From assembly GCF_000412335.2 (NCBI RefSeq), contig NZ_KE161030.1, forward strand, positions 1,852,528 to 1,916,527: DNA of 64,000 nucleotides, in the 5' to 3' direction. The notes below the pieces were generated by a model. That model was given only the letters and a program-made list of their open reading frames with translations. It was not told the origin of the DNA and searched no databases. The position numbers and the translations under genes were made by a program. This DNA is from Cedecea davisae DSM 4568 (lineage in GTDB: Bacteria; Pseudomonadota; Gammaproteobacteria; Enterobacterales; Enterobacteriaceae). Positions 19,605-28,569 of this stretch are shown here, piece by piece. Every line of letters starts with the position of its first letter. Position 1 is the first letter of the stretch.

Positions 19605-20630
19605 ATGAACAGATTAATTAAAAAAGCATTTCGCCCGCGCCTGCTCACCTGCGCGCTGCTGCTGGTTGCCTCAAAAGGCGCGCTGGCAACCTGCTCGTTT
19701 ATGGATAGCCGCTTCGGGCCTAACGACTCGGTTGCGCTGGACTGGGGCACGATAGTCGTCCAGCGGGATACGCCGGTGGGCACGGTCGTAGCCAGGCTCG
19801 GTGACTCTACGCTCGGCGGGCGTAATAATTTTCTGCAATGCAACGCCAGCGGCTTTACCACCCAATGGGCAGTAGGGCCAGGATTTGCACCGGTAGCTTA
19901 TGGCGGACAAACTCTGTACCAGTCAGGCGTACCGGGGCTGGCATTTCGTATTGTGACATCAGGAGCGGGCTCTACTGCCGGGCGCTACGGCACCGGCCCG
20001 CTGCCGCGGCAGATCACTAATATGGCCTGTAATACCGGGACAGGATGGTGGCGTCTGTGCGGCGGCACATGGGGCGGGATGAGCCTTCAGCTGGTCAAAA
20101 TTTCCCCGATAACGGGGTCCGGGCCGATGACTGCGGGGTCGATCGTTCAGGCGCTGGTGGTGGGCGACACCAATGTTATTGATTACACCATCGGCAGCGG
20201 TGTAATTCAGACGGTTGCCTGCTCGGTAAGCAACAGCAATATCAGCGTGACGATGGGCAAAGCGAAAAACACCGACTTCGGCACCCCCGGCAGCACCAGC
20301 GGCGATGCCGATTTCGCTATCGACCTGAACTGTGACGCTTCCACCCACATTAATCTCACCCTTGCGCCGGGCAATGCGGGCGCGGCGGATGCGGCTAAGG
20401 GCATTCTTAATATCGACAATGCGGGCGCGGGGAAAACCGCCAGCGGCGTTGGCGTGCAGGTTATGTATAACAACGCGCCCCTTGCTCTGAACAGCAGAAT
20501 TGCGGTTGCCACTACGGCGGCAGACGGCACTTATGCTATTCCACTCAAGGCTCGCTATTACCAGACGCAGCCCGCCGTTACGCCGGGAATAGCCAACGCC
20601 AACGCCACTTTTACGCTGACATATCAGTAG
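19605..20630 (+). CDS. Fimbrial tip adhesin, paralogue 1
   Basis: A 341-residue FimH-like two-domain adhesin. A signal peptide (cleaved near ALA-TCSF) is followed by a lectin-type N-terminal domain with several cysteines (about 28-200). The C-terminal pilin domain starts near VACSVSNSNISVTMG and ends in ANATFTLTYQ. It is strikingly similar to the next gene, with long shared blocks such as GQTLYQSGVPGLAF, VTSGAGST and GDADFAI. Ligand unknown. Confidence 0.88.
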   Translation: MNRLIKKAFRPRLLTCALLLVASKGALATCSFMDSRFGPNDSVALDWGTIVVQRDTPVGTVVARLGDSTLGGRNNFLQCNASGFTTQWAVGPGFAPVAYGGQTLYQSGVPGLAFRIVTSGAGSTAGRYGTGPLPRQITNMACNTGTGWWRLCGGTWGGMSLQLVKISPITGSGPMTAGSIVQALVVGDTNVIDYTIGSGVIQTVACSVSNSNISVTMGKAKNTDFGTPGSTSGDADFAIDLNCDASTHINLTLAPGNAGAADAAKGILNIDNAGAGKTASGVGVQVMYNNAPLALNSRIAVATTAADGTYAIPLKARYYQTQPAVTPGIANANATFTLTYQ

Positions 20631-20645
20631 AGCCAGGCCGCAAAT

Positions 20646-21662
20646 ATGAAAACATTATTCAGCAAAGTTATCTGGGGCGGCGTATTGCTGCTTGGGGCGG
20701 AAAAAAGCGTCCAGGCAAGCTGCACCTTTATGGACGGCCGTTTCAGCGCCAATGATTCGGTTACGCTCGATTTCGGGCATGTTGTGGTGCAGCGGGATGC
20801 GCCCGTTGGCAGCGTGGTGGCGACGGCCATTGATACCCGTCTCGGCAGTCGCGACAGCTTTATTCAGTGCGACAGTCCAGGATTTGTCACCCGCTGGGCG
20901 CTGGGCAACGGGGGATTTATGCCGGTGAACTATAACGGTCAGACGCTTTATCAGTCCGGGGTGCCGGGTCTCGCGTTTCGCGTGGTGACCAGCGGGGCGG
21001 GATCAACGACCTGGCGCTACGGCACCGGGCCTTTGCCGCGTCAGATCTCCAACACTTCCTGTACCTGGTCCGGCACCTGGTGGCGTCTGTGCGGCGGAAC
21101 CTGGGGCAACTACCGGCTACAGCTGGTAAAAATTGCCCCGGTTACCGGCTCAGGCCCTATTACTATCGGCTCCATCACTCAGGCACTGGTGGTGGGTGAA
21201 ACCAATATCATGGACTACCGCATAGGTAGCGGAAGCGTGCAAACCGTAGCCTGTTCGGTGCTGAACAGCTCGATTACCGTGAGAATGGGCAAGGCGAAAA
21301 ATACCGATTTCTCCGGGCCGGGCAGCACCAGCGGCGACGCCGATTTTGCCATCAAGCTGAACTGCGATGCCGAAACGAAGATAAAGCTGACGCTTGCGCC
21401 GGGAAGTGGCGGGGCGCAGAACAGCAGCCTGGGTATTCTTAATCTGGATGCGGCTCAGGCGGGACAAACGGCTACCGGAGTGGGTATCCAGGTGCTGTAT
21501 AACGACACGCCGCTTGAACTGGGCACGATGATGAGCATTGCCACCACCAGCGTCGATGGCGCTTATTCGCTCCCGCTTGCGGCGCGTTATTACCAGACCG
21601 GGGCGAAGGTCACGCCGGGCAGAGCCGATGCTAACGCGACCTTCACTATGACTTATCAGTAA
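20646..21662 (+). CDS. Fimbrial tip adhesin, paralogue 2
   Basis: A 338-residue paralogue of the preceding adhesin, with the same signal peptide, N-terminal receptor-binding domain and C-terminal pilin domain ending ANATFTMTYQ. Differences concentrate in the N-terminal domain (for example the tryptophan-rich CTWSGTWWRLC segment), suggesting that the two tips could bind different receptors. It follows the first copy by 15 bp and ends 7 bp from the convergent response-regulator gene. Tandem duplication is inferred. Confidence 0.88.
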   Translation: MKTLFSKVIWGGVLLLGAEKSVQASCTFMDGRFSANDSVTLDFGHVVVQRDAPVGSVVATAIDTRLGSRDSFIQCDSPGFVTRWALGNGGFMPVNYNGQTLYQSGVPGLAFRVVTSGAGSTTWRYGTGPLPRQISNTSCTWSGTWWRLCGGTWGNYRLQLVKIAPVTGSGPITIGSITQALVVGETNIMDYRIGSGSVQTVACSVLNSSITVRMGKAKNTDFSGPGSTSGDADFAIKLNCDAETKIKLTLAPGSGGAQNSSLGILNLDAAQAGQTATGVGIQVLYNDTPLELGTMMSIATTSVDGAYSLPLAARYYQTGAKVTPGRADANATFTMTYQ

Positions 21663-21669
21663 GCGCGGC

Positions 21670-22296
21670 TCAGGCGAGATTATTGCGTTTGGCAAACTCG
21701 ATCATCTCCAGCGTTTTGCTGAAGCCGAGCTTGGCCATAATGCGGCGTTTATAGGTGCTGATGGATTTATTGCTGACGTGCAATTGCGCGGCGATATCAA
21801 TCAGCATCTCGCCGCGAGAGATAAGCCCCAGCACCTCAAGCTCGCGGTTGGACAGCGTACCGAGCAGCTCGCTTTCAGACTGAACTCCGGCCGATGTATT
21901 CACCGCCTGCGGCCGCTGGGGGAAGAACTCGTAGCCGCTGATAATAGCTTTGAAGGCGTCAACCAGCTGATCGAGATGGTTATTCTTGCTGATAAACCCG
22001 TTTGCTCCGGCGCGGCGGGCGCGATCCACAAAGTGGCTATCGTTATGGCCCGTGAGCACCAGGATTCCGCCGTTAAATCCCTGCTGGCGCAGTCGTTTAA
22101 TCACGTCCAGCCCGTTAGGCGGCGGGATTTCGATGTCGATAACCACCAAATCTACACCGGCGTTACCGCTGAGGGCGTTAATCGCGTCGCGGCCGTTATC
22201 GCTGATGCCAACCACTTCGTAGCCGTTATTCGCCGCCACCACTTTGACGGCAAGCTGCGAAACAGGATGATCGTCGACGATATAAATCTTACTCAT
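21670..22296 (-). CDS. EvgA/BvgA-like response regulator, second system
   Basis: A 208-residue NarL/FixJ-family regulator with receiver (IVDDHP, phospho-acceptor D54 in VVIDIEIPP, SKN near residue 104) and LuxR-type DNA-binding domain (LSNRELEVLGLISRG, VSNKSISTYKRRIM). It is clearly related to the regulator at 14564-15187. It follows its kinase gene by 33 bp on the same strand, and its 3' end faces the second adhesin. Likely shares targets with the first regulator, but this is inference. Confidence 0.9.
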   Translation of the reverse strand: MSKIYIVDDHPVSQLAVKVVAANNGYEVVGISDNGRDAINALSGNAGVDLVVIDIEIPPPNGLDVIKRLRQQGFNGGILVLTGHNDSHFVDRARRAGANGFISKNNHLDQLVDAFKAIISGYEFFPQRPQAVNTSAGVQSESELLGTLSNRELEVLGLISRGEMLIDIAAQLHVSNKSISTYKRRIMAKLGFSKTLEMIEFAKRNNLA

Positions 22297-22329
22297 AAAA
22301 GGGCGGCCCGAAGGTTAGGTATCAACTGG

Positions 22330-24816
22330 TTATGGCAGTATAGCAACCTGGCGCAGCGTATTCTCCAGCTGTTTTACCAGCCGTTCGCAGTCTGCGATTA
22401 AAGCGTTAATCGCCTCACCATCTCGCGCCTGCGCAGCGGTTTCTATTTTCCCGCAGATTTCAGACAGCCCGGCGGCATCCGCCAGCCGTGCGCTTCCGGC
22501 CAGGCGATGAGCGCTGTCTTTAACCCGGATGAAATCTCCACCGGCAAGGGCGTTATTTAGCGCGGCCATATCAAGCTGGTTTTGCTCAATTATAGTGTTA
22601 ACCAGGGCGTGAAAAGCCGCCGGCTGTGAACCCGCAAGCTTGTTAAGAGAAAGCAGCGCTCGCGGCGGATGTTCGCCGATGTTCTCAGCGGATTCATCGA
22701 TGCGGGAAAGCAGCGTTGCCAGCTCCACCGGTTTAAACAGGCAGTCGGTCATCCCTGCCTGTATTGCCCGGTCGCGTACCTGCTGCTCTGCCATGGCGGT
22801 CAGGCCGAACATCGGTTGGGGCTTGCTTCCCGCCAGCCGCTCTTTTTCCCGCAGCTGGCGCACCAGCTCAAAGCCGCTAAAGTCCGGCATGTTGCAGTCG
22901 GTGATGACGATATCAAACGGCGGCTGTTCCGCTTCCCAAAGCCGCAGTGCCTGAGCGCCGTTTTCCGCCGCCACGCCGGTATGGCCCGCAAATTCAAGCT
23001 GCTGCACCAGCAGTAAACGGTTTGCCGGATGGTCGTCAACAACCAGAATTTTGCGTGAGTGTGAGGCGCTCAGGCTGGCTCCGGGTTGACTCCTGTCCTG
23101 TTCAGGAGGCGCTATCGGAGCCGAGAAACGGAAGATAAACGTGGTGCCTTCGCCCGGCGTGCTCTCAACCTCCAGGCTTCCGTGCAGTAGATCTGCCAGC
23201 TGGCGGCAGATACTTAATCCCAGACCGCTGCCGTGGTGCGCCCGCCGCGCGGCGTCCAGTTGAACAAAAGGTTCGAAAATAGCTTTTTGCTGCTCTTCGC
23301 TCATTCCCACGCCGCTATCGCAGACTTCCAGCACATAATCGCCTTTCTTACCGGGCTGCTTTTTGGCCTGATAGATAATGATTTCCACCTCGCCCCGGGC
23401 GGTAAATTTGATGGCGTTGCTCACCAGGTTAGAAACGATCTGTTTGAGCATAACCGGGTCGAACAGAATCCGGTCGTCTTGCACTTCAACACTTGCATGC
23501 AGCGAAAGCTGCTTCTCTTCCGCGCTGTAGCGGAACAGGGTGCTGACGCTGTTAATCATCTCGCTCAGGGAAAGCGGAACGCTGCGCACGGTAAAAGTGC
23601 CGGACTCGATTTTTGCCATATCGAGAATATCGCCCACCAGCATCAATAATGATTTTGACGACTCATAGGCGACGGCGATGTTATTACGCCGCTGTTCCGG
23701 CGAGCTGCGCCCGGCATTCTCCAGCTCCAGCAGGCCTATCAGGGCGTTCATCGGGGTACGTATTTCATGGCTCATCTGCGCCAGAAACTGGCTTTTTGAC
23801 TCGCTGGCTTTTTGTAACTGCGCCTGAGAAGCCTGAAGCTCGTTTTGCAGCGCCCGCTGGGTTGCGAGGGTGCGTTTAAGCAGGCGATTGCGCCAGAAGT
23901 AGAACACCAGCAGCATCGCGGCCAGGCTGATGAGAACAATTGCGCTCATAATCCCGGTGCGGTAATGGCCCCAGACCTCAAAGCGCTCCAGCGCGTAGCG
24001 CATTTGCCAGCCGCTAAGGTGCTCCTCCATTTCCTGGGGCGGCACTCGCTCCAGAGCTTTGTCGATTATCGACAGCAGCGCGCGGTTTTGCTCGCCGGAG
24101 GCCATCGCCAGCCGCAGCGGGGGGACGGGCACCGTTATGGCGATACGGAATCGATCTTCGAGATAGCTTTTCAGCACGAAGCTGGCAGCGGTTTGCGGCA
24201 CGATGGCGCCGTCGAGATTATGAATGAACAGGGCGAGGGCGGTTTCCAGCGAGAAGTCCTGCTCGACAAACTCGACCTGCGGAAACCGCCTGCGTAAATC
24301 CGGGAGATAATAACTGCCGGTAAATACCGCCACCTTTTTACCGTTCATTCCGGCGAGCGAGTTTATGGCGGGGAAATTTTTGCGGGTGACCAGCACCCAG
24401 TCGGTTACCTGAATCGGGCGGGTATAGATAAGCCCGGCATCAGGCCCCGTTGCGGAGGCATCGGCGGCGGCAATTAACGAGTTGGGATCTTTTTTAAGCT
24501 GTTCGCGCATCTCCACCAGATTATTGAAGGGATGCCAGGTAAAACGTAGCCCGCTTTGCCTGCCGATGCTGTTCAGCAGCGCCACGGCGTAACCGCTTTG
24601 CTTGCCTTCCTGATTTATAAAGGTCAGCGGAATATGAGTATTGACCACCAGAACCGGCACCACCGGATGAGCGGCAACCCAGTCTTGCTCTTGCTGGGTC
24701 AGCCCGAGAGGGTTAGCCATACCCGATGAGGCAGAGGGCGCTGGTTGAGCATGCAGCACGGAGGCGATGCAGAGCAGGCAGAGGCTAATCAGGCGCAGAA
24801 CAGCGGTCAGCCGCAT
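22330..24816 (-). CDS. BvgS/EvgS-like hybrid sensor kinase, second system (one solute-binding domain)
   Basis: An 828-residue unorthodox kinase. Domains: signal peptide (MRLTAVLRLISLCLLCIASVLHA), one periplasmic SBP_bac_3 domain (about 45-270), a membrane helix near 290-312, HisKA with H350 (MSHEIRTP), HATPase (GSGLGLSIC), receiver with D640 (VITDCNMPD) and an Hpt domain with H770. It is shorter than the kinase at 11272-14559 because it has only one Venus-flytrap domain. It precedes its regulator, the reverse of the gene order in the first system. Ligand unknown. Confidence 0.9.
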   Translation of the reverse strand: MRLTAVLRLISLCLLCIASVLHAQPAPSASSGMANPLGLTQQEQDWVAAHPVVPVLVVNTHIPLTFINQEGKQSGYAVALLNSIGRQSGLRFTWHPFNNLVEMREQLKKDPNSLIAAADASATGPDAGLIYTRPIQVTDWVLVTRKNFPAINSLAGMNGKKVAVFTGSYYLPDLRRRFPQVEFVEQDFSLETALALFIHNLDGAIVPQTAASFVLKSYLEDRFRIAITVPVPPLRLAMASGEQNRALLSIIDKALERVPPQEMEEHLSGWQMRYALERFEVWGHYRTGIMSAIVLISLAAMLLVFYFWRNRLLKRTLATQRALQNELQASQAQLQKASESKSQFLAQMSHEIRTPMNALIGLLELENAGRSSPEQRRNNIAVAYESSKSLLMLVGDILDMAKIESGTFTVRSVPLSLSEMINSVSTLFRYSAEEKQLSLHASVEVQDDRILFDPVMLKQIVSNLVSNAIKFTARGEVEIIIYQAKKQPGKKGDYVLEVCDSGVGMSEEQQKAIFEPFVQLDAARRAHHGSGLGLSICRQLADLLHGSLEVESTPGEGTTFIFRFSAPIAPPEQDRSQPGASLSASHSRKILVVDDHPANRLLLVQQLEFAGHTGVAAENGAQALRLWEAEQPPFDIVITDCNMPDFSGFELVRQLREKERLAGSKPQPMFGLTAMAEQQVRDRAIQAGMTDCLFKPVELATLLSRIDESAENIGEHPPRALLSLNKLAGSQPAAFHALVNTIIEQNQLDMAALNNALAGGDFIRVKDSAHRLAGSARLADAAGLSEICGKIETAAQARDGEAINALIADCERLVKQLENTLRQVAILP

Positions 24817-24880
24817 CGTGGCGTTCCCTTCGGTGGCTTTTGGGCTTAGATGTCAGTCAATATAGCTGTAAAAACAGAGA

Positions 24881-25426
24881 TTAATAAGCGACTCGTCGGC
24901 TGTTTAACTCATCAAAGATGCTGGCGGCGATGGCCTCGGGGGCGGCCATAGAAAATATCTGCACATCGCCTGACAATAGATATGCCTCAAAACGCTGGCT
25001 GAATTTCGCGATTTCGCTTTCTCTTTTCAGGCCAAAGCCCCGCTGTAGCTGGCGCTCGACAATGCAGTTAACCGCCTGCTGATAATCGCGGGACGGCATC
25101 AGCAGCACCGAGGTGCCGCTTTCTGCGACTCGTTTTCTGTTTCGCGCGACGATGTCGGGGCGGATATCGGTTGCCAGAAATCCTGAGGAAAGGATAAAGA
25201 CGCTATCAGCTTCGGCTTCTTCCAGCAGCGCCTCCAGCAGTTTTGCATTCTCCAGGAGATAGCTTTCATAGCCGTTAAGGGCGATAAATTCGCGGATGTT
25301 CAGGATTCGCTCACAGAACTCGTCGTCGAGATCGACTTTCGCATAGCCGAGGCGAGCCGCCAGAAATTTACCCACGGTACTTTTGCCCGCGCCGCCGGGG
25401 CCAATCAGAAAAACAAAATCTGCCAT
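24881..25426 (-). CDS. Shikimate kinase-like P-loop protein
   Basis: A 181-residue protein of the shikimate kinase/gluconate kinase type with Walker A GPGGAGKST (9-17) and the DLDDEF acidic motif (32-37). The usual substrate arginine block (GE..FR..E in AroK/AroL) reads GYESYLLEN here, and the GGG loop reads SSGFLA, so two substrate-binding elements are altered; the C-terminal arginine (QRFEAYL) is kept. It may act on another small molecule. It lies just after the metQ terminator on the same strand. Confidence 0.7.
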   Translation of the reverse strand: MADFVFLIGPGGAGKSTVGKFLAARLGYAKVDLDDEFCERILNIREFIALNGYESYLLENAKLLEALLEEAEADSVFILSSGFLATDIRPDIVARNRKRVAESGTSVLLMPSRDYQQAVNCIVERQLQRGFGLKRESEIAKFSQRFEAYLLSGDVQIFSMAAPEAIAASIFDELNSRRVAY

Positions 25427-25469
25427 CTGCCTTCTCGCTTATTTATCCTCTCCCTGAATGCTATTGGAT

Positions 25470-25500
25470 AAAAGAAAGGGGCACAATGTGCCCCTTTTCA
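25470..25500 (-). terminator. Terminator downstream of metQ
   Basis: AAAGGGGCAC (25475-25484) pairs perfectly with GTGCCCCTTT (25488-25497) around a 3-nt loop. T-rich sequence follows on the minus strand, and T residues lie on the plus side too. Confidence 0.85.
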
Positions 25501-25522
25501 GAATGTGGACAAAGAACGATTA

Positions 25523-26338
25523 TTACTGGTTAACCGGCACAACCGCGCCGTGGTATTTCTCTTTGATCCAGTCCTGAATCTCTTTAGAGTGCAGGACTTT
25601 TACCAGTTCTACGACGTCATGTTTCTTCACGTCGGCGCTGTGCACGGTGATGATATTGGCGTACGGGTTGCCTTCGGTGCTTTCAACCGCAATCGGATCT
25701 TTGATTGGGTTCAGGCCAGCGTCCAGCGCGTAGTTGGCGTTGATAACAACCGCGTCGCCTTCGTCATTGGCATACATCTGCGGCAGCAGGGCGGCTTCGA
25801 TATCAGCCTTAAATTGCAGGTGTTTTGGGTTAGTTGCGATATCGGTAATGCGCGCGTTAACCGGCTTGATGCCCGGTTTCAGGGTGATAACGCCTTCGCG
25901 CTGGAAGATAGCCAGAATTCGCCCTTCTTCGGCAACCGAGTCACGCATAATGACTTTCCCGTTTTGCGGCAGGTCTTTCAGGCTTTTATATTTCTTTGAA
26001 TAAATACCAATCGGCTCAACGTGGATTGCCCCGGCGCTGACGAAATCGTAGTTTTTATCGCCTTTATGATCCTGTAATACCGAGTCAAGATACGGCTGAT
26101 GCTGGAAATAGTTGGCGTCAATTTCACGCTCCGCCAGGGCGGTGTTCGGCAGAATGTAGTCCTGGAAGGTTTTAATCTCCAGGTCGATACCTTCTTTCGC
26201 AAGGATTGGCTTCGCCTGCTCCAGAATTTCCGCATGCGGCACGTTAGACGCGCCAACAATCAGCTTTTCTGCCGCATTGGCATGCAGGCTCAGCGCGGTC
26301 AGAGAAGCCAGAGCTAACATCATAAATTGTTTTTTCAT
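25523..26338 (-). CDS. metQ: MetQ-family ABC transporter substrate-binding protein
   Basis: A 271-residue NLPA/MetQ-family periplasmic binding protein, presumably for methionine or a derivative. Motifs: VGASNVPHAEILE, FQDYILPNTAL, NYFQHQPYL and GDAVVINANYALDAGL. The signal peptide ends in HANA-AEKL with no lipobox cysteine, unlike E. coli MetQ, which is a lipoprotein; this protein should be soluble in the periplasm. It is the last gene of a metN-metI-metQ cluster. Probably a second Met-type system; exact substrate uncertain. Confidence 0.88.
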   Translation of the reverse strand: MKKQFMMLALASLTALSLHANAAEKLIVGASNVPHAEILEQAKPILAKEGIDLEIKTFQDYILPNTALAEREIDANYFQHQPYLDSVLQDHKGDKNYDFVSAGAIHVEPIGIYSKKYKSLKDLPQNGKVIMRDSVAEEGRILAIFQREGVITLKPGIKPVNARITDIATNPKHLQFKADIEAALLPQMYANDEGDAVVINANYALDAGLNPIKDPIAVESTEGNPYANIITVHSADVKKHDVVELVKVLHSKEIQDWIKEKYHGAVVPVNQ

Positions 26339-26430
26339 TATCCCGTCCAGTAGTGATTAATTATAAAAAGCATTGCCGTGGAACTCCGGCAGGCAGATAG
26401 CGCGCCTGACTGCCGAAAGATGAATCTCTG

Positions 26431-27099
26431 CTAGCGCTTATCCAGCAGAGTGGTAATACGGTCGCCGATAAACTGAATAATAAAAACGATGGCCAGTATC
26501 ATGCCGGTTGCCACTAAGGTGACGTCGTTGTGGTTGCGCTGAAAACCTTCCAGATAGGCGAGGTTGCCGAGGCCGCCCGCGCCGATAACGCCCGCCATTG
26601 CGCTGTAGCTGACCAGCGCAATCAGGGTGACGGTAATCCCGGACACCAGCGCCGGAGAGGACTCGGGCAGCAATACGCGGAAGATAAGCGTGTGGGTTTT
26701 GGCCCCCATGGAGCGCGTAGCCTCGATAACGCCTTTGTCGACTTCGCGCAGGGCAATTTCAACCAGCCTCGCATAGAAGGGCGCGGCACCCACAATCAGC
26801 GCCGGAAGCGCGGCGTTGGTGCCGAGAATAGTGCCGACCAGCGTTTTGGTAAACGGGATCAGCAGCACTATCAGAATGATAAAAGGAATCGAACGGAAGA
26901 CGTTTACCAGCACCGTGACAACCGAATAAACCAGCCGGTTTTGCAGCAGCTGGCCGCGAGAAGTTAAGAACAGCAGTACGCCGAGTGCGATGCCCAACAC
27001 CAGCGTCGCCAGCCCGGACCAGGCCGTCATATAAAGGGTTTCGCCGGTTGCGGCCCACAGCTTATCGAGGTTTAAATGCGGGAATAATTGCTCAGGCAT
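26431..27099 (-). CDS. metI: MetI-family ABC transporter permease
   Basis: A 222-residue inner-membrane permease with five or six helices and the EAA-type cytoplasmic loop (EVDKGVIEATRSMGAKTHTLIFRVLLPES) that contacts MetN. The start overlaps the metN stop by 8 bp, and metQ follows 92 bp later. Length and sequence fit the D-methionine permease family. Confidence 0.9.
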   Translation of the reverse strand: MPEQLFPHLNLDKLWAATGETLYMTAWSGLATLVLGIALGVLLFLTSRGQLLQNRLVYSVVTVLVNVFRSIPFIILIVLLIPFTKTLVGTILGTNAALPALIVGAAPFYARLVEIALREVDKGVIEATRSMGAKTHTLIFRVLLPESSPALVSGITVTLIALVSYSAMAGVIGAGGLGNLAYLEGFQRNHNDVTLVATGMILAIVFIIQFIGDRITTLLDKR

Positions 27100-28114
27100 G
27101 TTGAATAACCTCGATTTCTACCCGCTTTTGATTCAGGTATTGCACAATATTGTCCAGCTGGCTGGCCTCTTCAAAATGGACATAAAGCTCGCCAAACGAG
27201 CCGTCCACCGTTTGGGTAATCTTGCCGTGCAGGATATTCAGCGCGAGGTTGAAGTGCTGAATGACTTCGGCAACCACCGGCTGCTGAGCCTGGCCGCCGG
27301 GGAAGATAAGCTTCAGGATGCTGCCGCTTAACCCCTGAACCCACTGCGGGTTGAACGGGCTGCCGCCTTCGCCGTGGTGGGAAACCTGGCGGACAAAGGT
27401 TTGTGTTATCGGCTGTTGAGGATGAGTGAACACGTCCAGCACCGCGCCTTCTTCGACGATTTTGCCGTTTTCCATTACCGCGACGCGCTGGCAAATTTTG
27501 CGTACTACGTGCATTTCATGAGTGATAAGTACGATGGTTAATTTGAGCTGGCGATTGATGTCGAGCAGCAGGTCGAGGATGGCGTCGGTGGTTTGTGGAT
27601 CTAATGCGGATGTTGCTTCATCGCACAGCAAAACCTCCGGATTATTAGCCAGCGCACGGGCAATGCCGACGCGCTGTTTCTGGCCGCCGCTGAGCTGGGA
27701 AGGGTAGGCGCCTTCTCGTCCTTCCAGGCCAACCAGCTTGACCAGTTCGCCAACGCGTTGCTTAATCTGGCGTTTATTCACCCCGGCAATTTGCATCGGG
27801 AAGGCAATATTCTCAGCCACCGTGCGCGACCACAGTAAATTAAAATGCTGAAACACCATGCTGACTTTTAAACGCGCCTGGCGAAGCGCTTCGCTGCTGG
27901 CGTTGGCGATATCCTGACCGGCAATAAAAATAGAACCGGAAGAGGGCGCTTCGAGGCCGTTTAATAACCTTATTAAGGTGCTCTTACCCGCGCCGCTATA
28001 GCCGATAATGCCGTAAATCTGGCCTTTTTCGACAGTGAGGCTAATATTTTCCACGGCTTTAATATCGCCGTTTTTCCCGGCAAATATTTTCGACACGCCC
28101 GATAGAACGATCAT
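27092..28114 (-). CDS. metN: MetN-family ABC transporter ATP-binding protein
   Basis: A 340-residue ATPase with Walker A GYSGAGKST, signature LSGGQKQRVGIARAL, Walker B VLLCDEATSALD and the switch histidine in ITHEMHV. The C-terminal NIL domain (about 260-340) is present, as in methionine importers where it senses intracellular methionine. First gene of the minus-strand operon. I saw no clear tandem MetJ box in the upstream 455 bp. Confidence 0.9.
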   Translation of the reverse strand: MIVLSGVSKIFAGKNGDIKAVENISLTVEKGQIYGIIGYSGAGKSTLIRLLNGLEAPSSGSIFIAGQDIANASSEALRQARLKVSMVFQHFNLLWSRTVAENIAFPMQIAGVNKRQIKQRVGELVKLVGLEGREGAYPSQLSGGQKQRVGIARALANNPEVLLCDEATSALDPQTTDAILDLLLDINRQLKLTIVLITHEMHVVRKICQRVAVMENGKIVEEGAVLDVFTHPQQPITQTFVRQVSHHGEGGSPFNPQWVQGLSGSILKLIFPGGQAQQPVVAEVIQHFNLALNILHGKITQTVDGSFGELYVHFEEASQLDNIVQYLNQKRVEIEVIQHA

Positions 28115-28569
28115 TATTACCTTTCCTTAACTGCTTAAAACTTCCGCCTTCCGGCAGCATAATCCGCTGTGAATGGCCGATGGTGGGCTTTGTCCTGCGA
28201 GCTTAATCGCCGTTGTTTAGCCGATACTACCTGCTAACGTGCTATGCCAGAAGAATATAAAAAACATGAGTTATAGCGATAAGGCATATAGCAATGCCGG
28301 GCAGTTTCTGAACTGCATTATCTGGATTTTCTTTAGCAAATAATCAGCGTTGCTTATATTGAGTTTGGATATTTATTATTCTCTGGCTAATTAATTTACT
28401 TTAAGGTCTGTGTCTGGTTTTTTTATTTAAAAAAGTCTATTTAATAGCCGAATATCTGAGACGAATTAAAAATTCTCCCCGCAGGATTAACAAAGCGTGA
28501 AGCGCGATCGGGAAATATTTTGCCAGCCGCGCTATGTTGTCGCGCGTTGTGTACGGAGAATGTCTGAGC
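28115..28569. other. Divergent intergenic region metN / btsS
   Basis: 455 bp, AT-rich, without a credible ORF. It should hold promoters for both flanking operons; no MetJ box, CRP site or terminator was clear enough to report. Confidence 0.4.

Noticed and set aside
28115-28569. MetJ boxes or a SAM riboswitch upstream of metN
   Set aside because: No tandem AGACGTCT-like motifs or riboswitch-like helices were found by eye.
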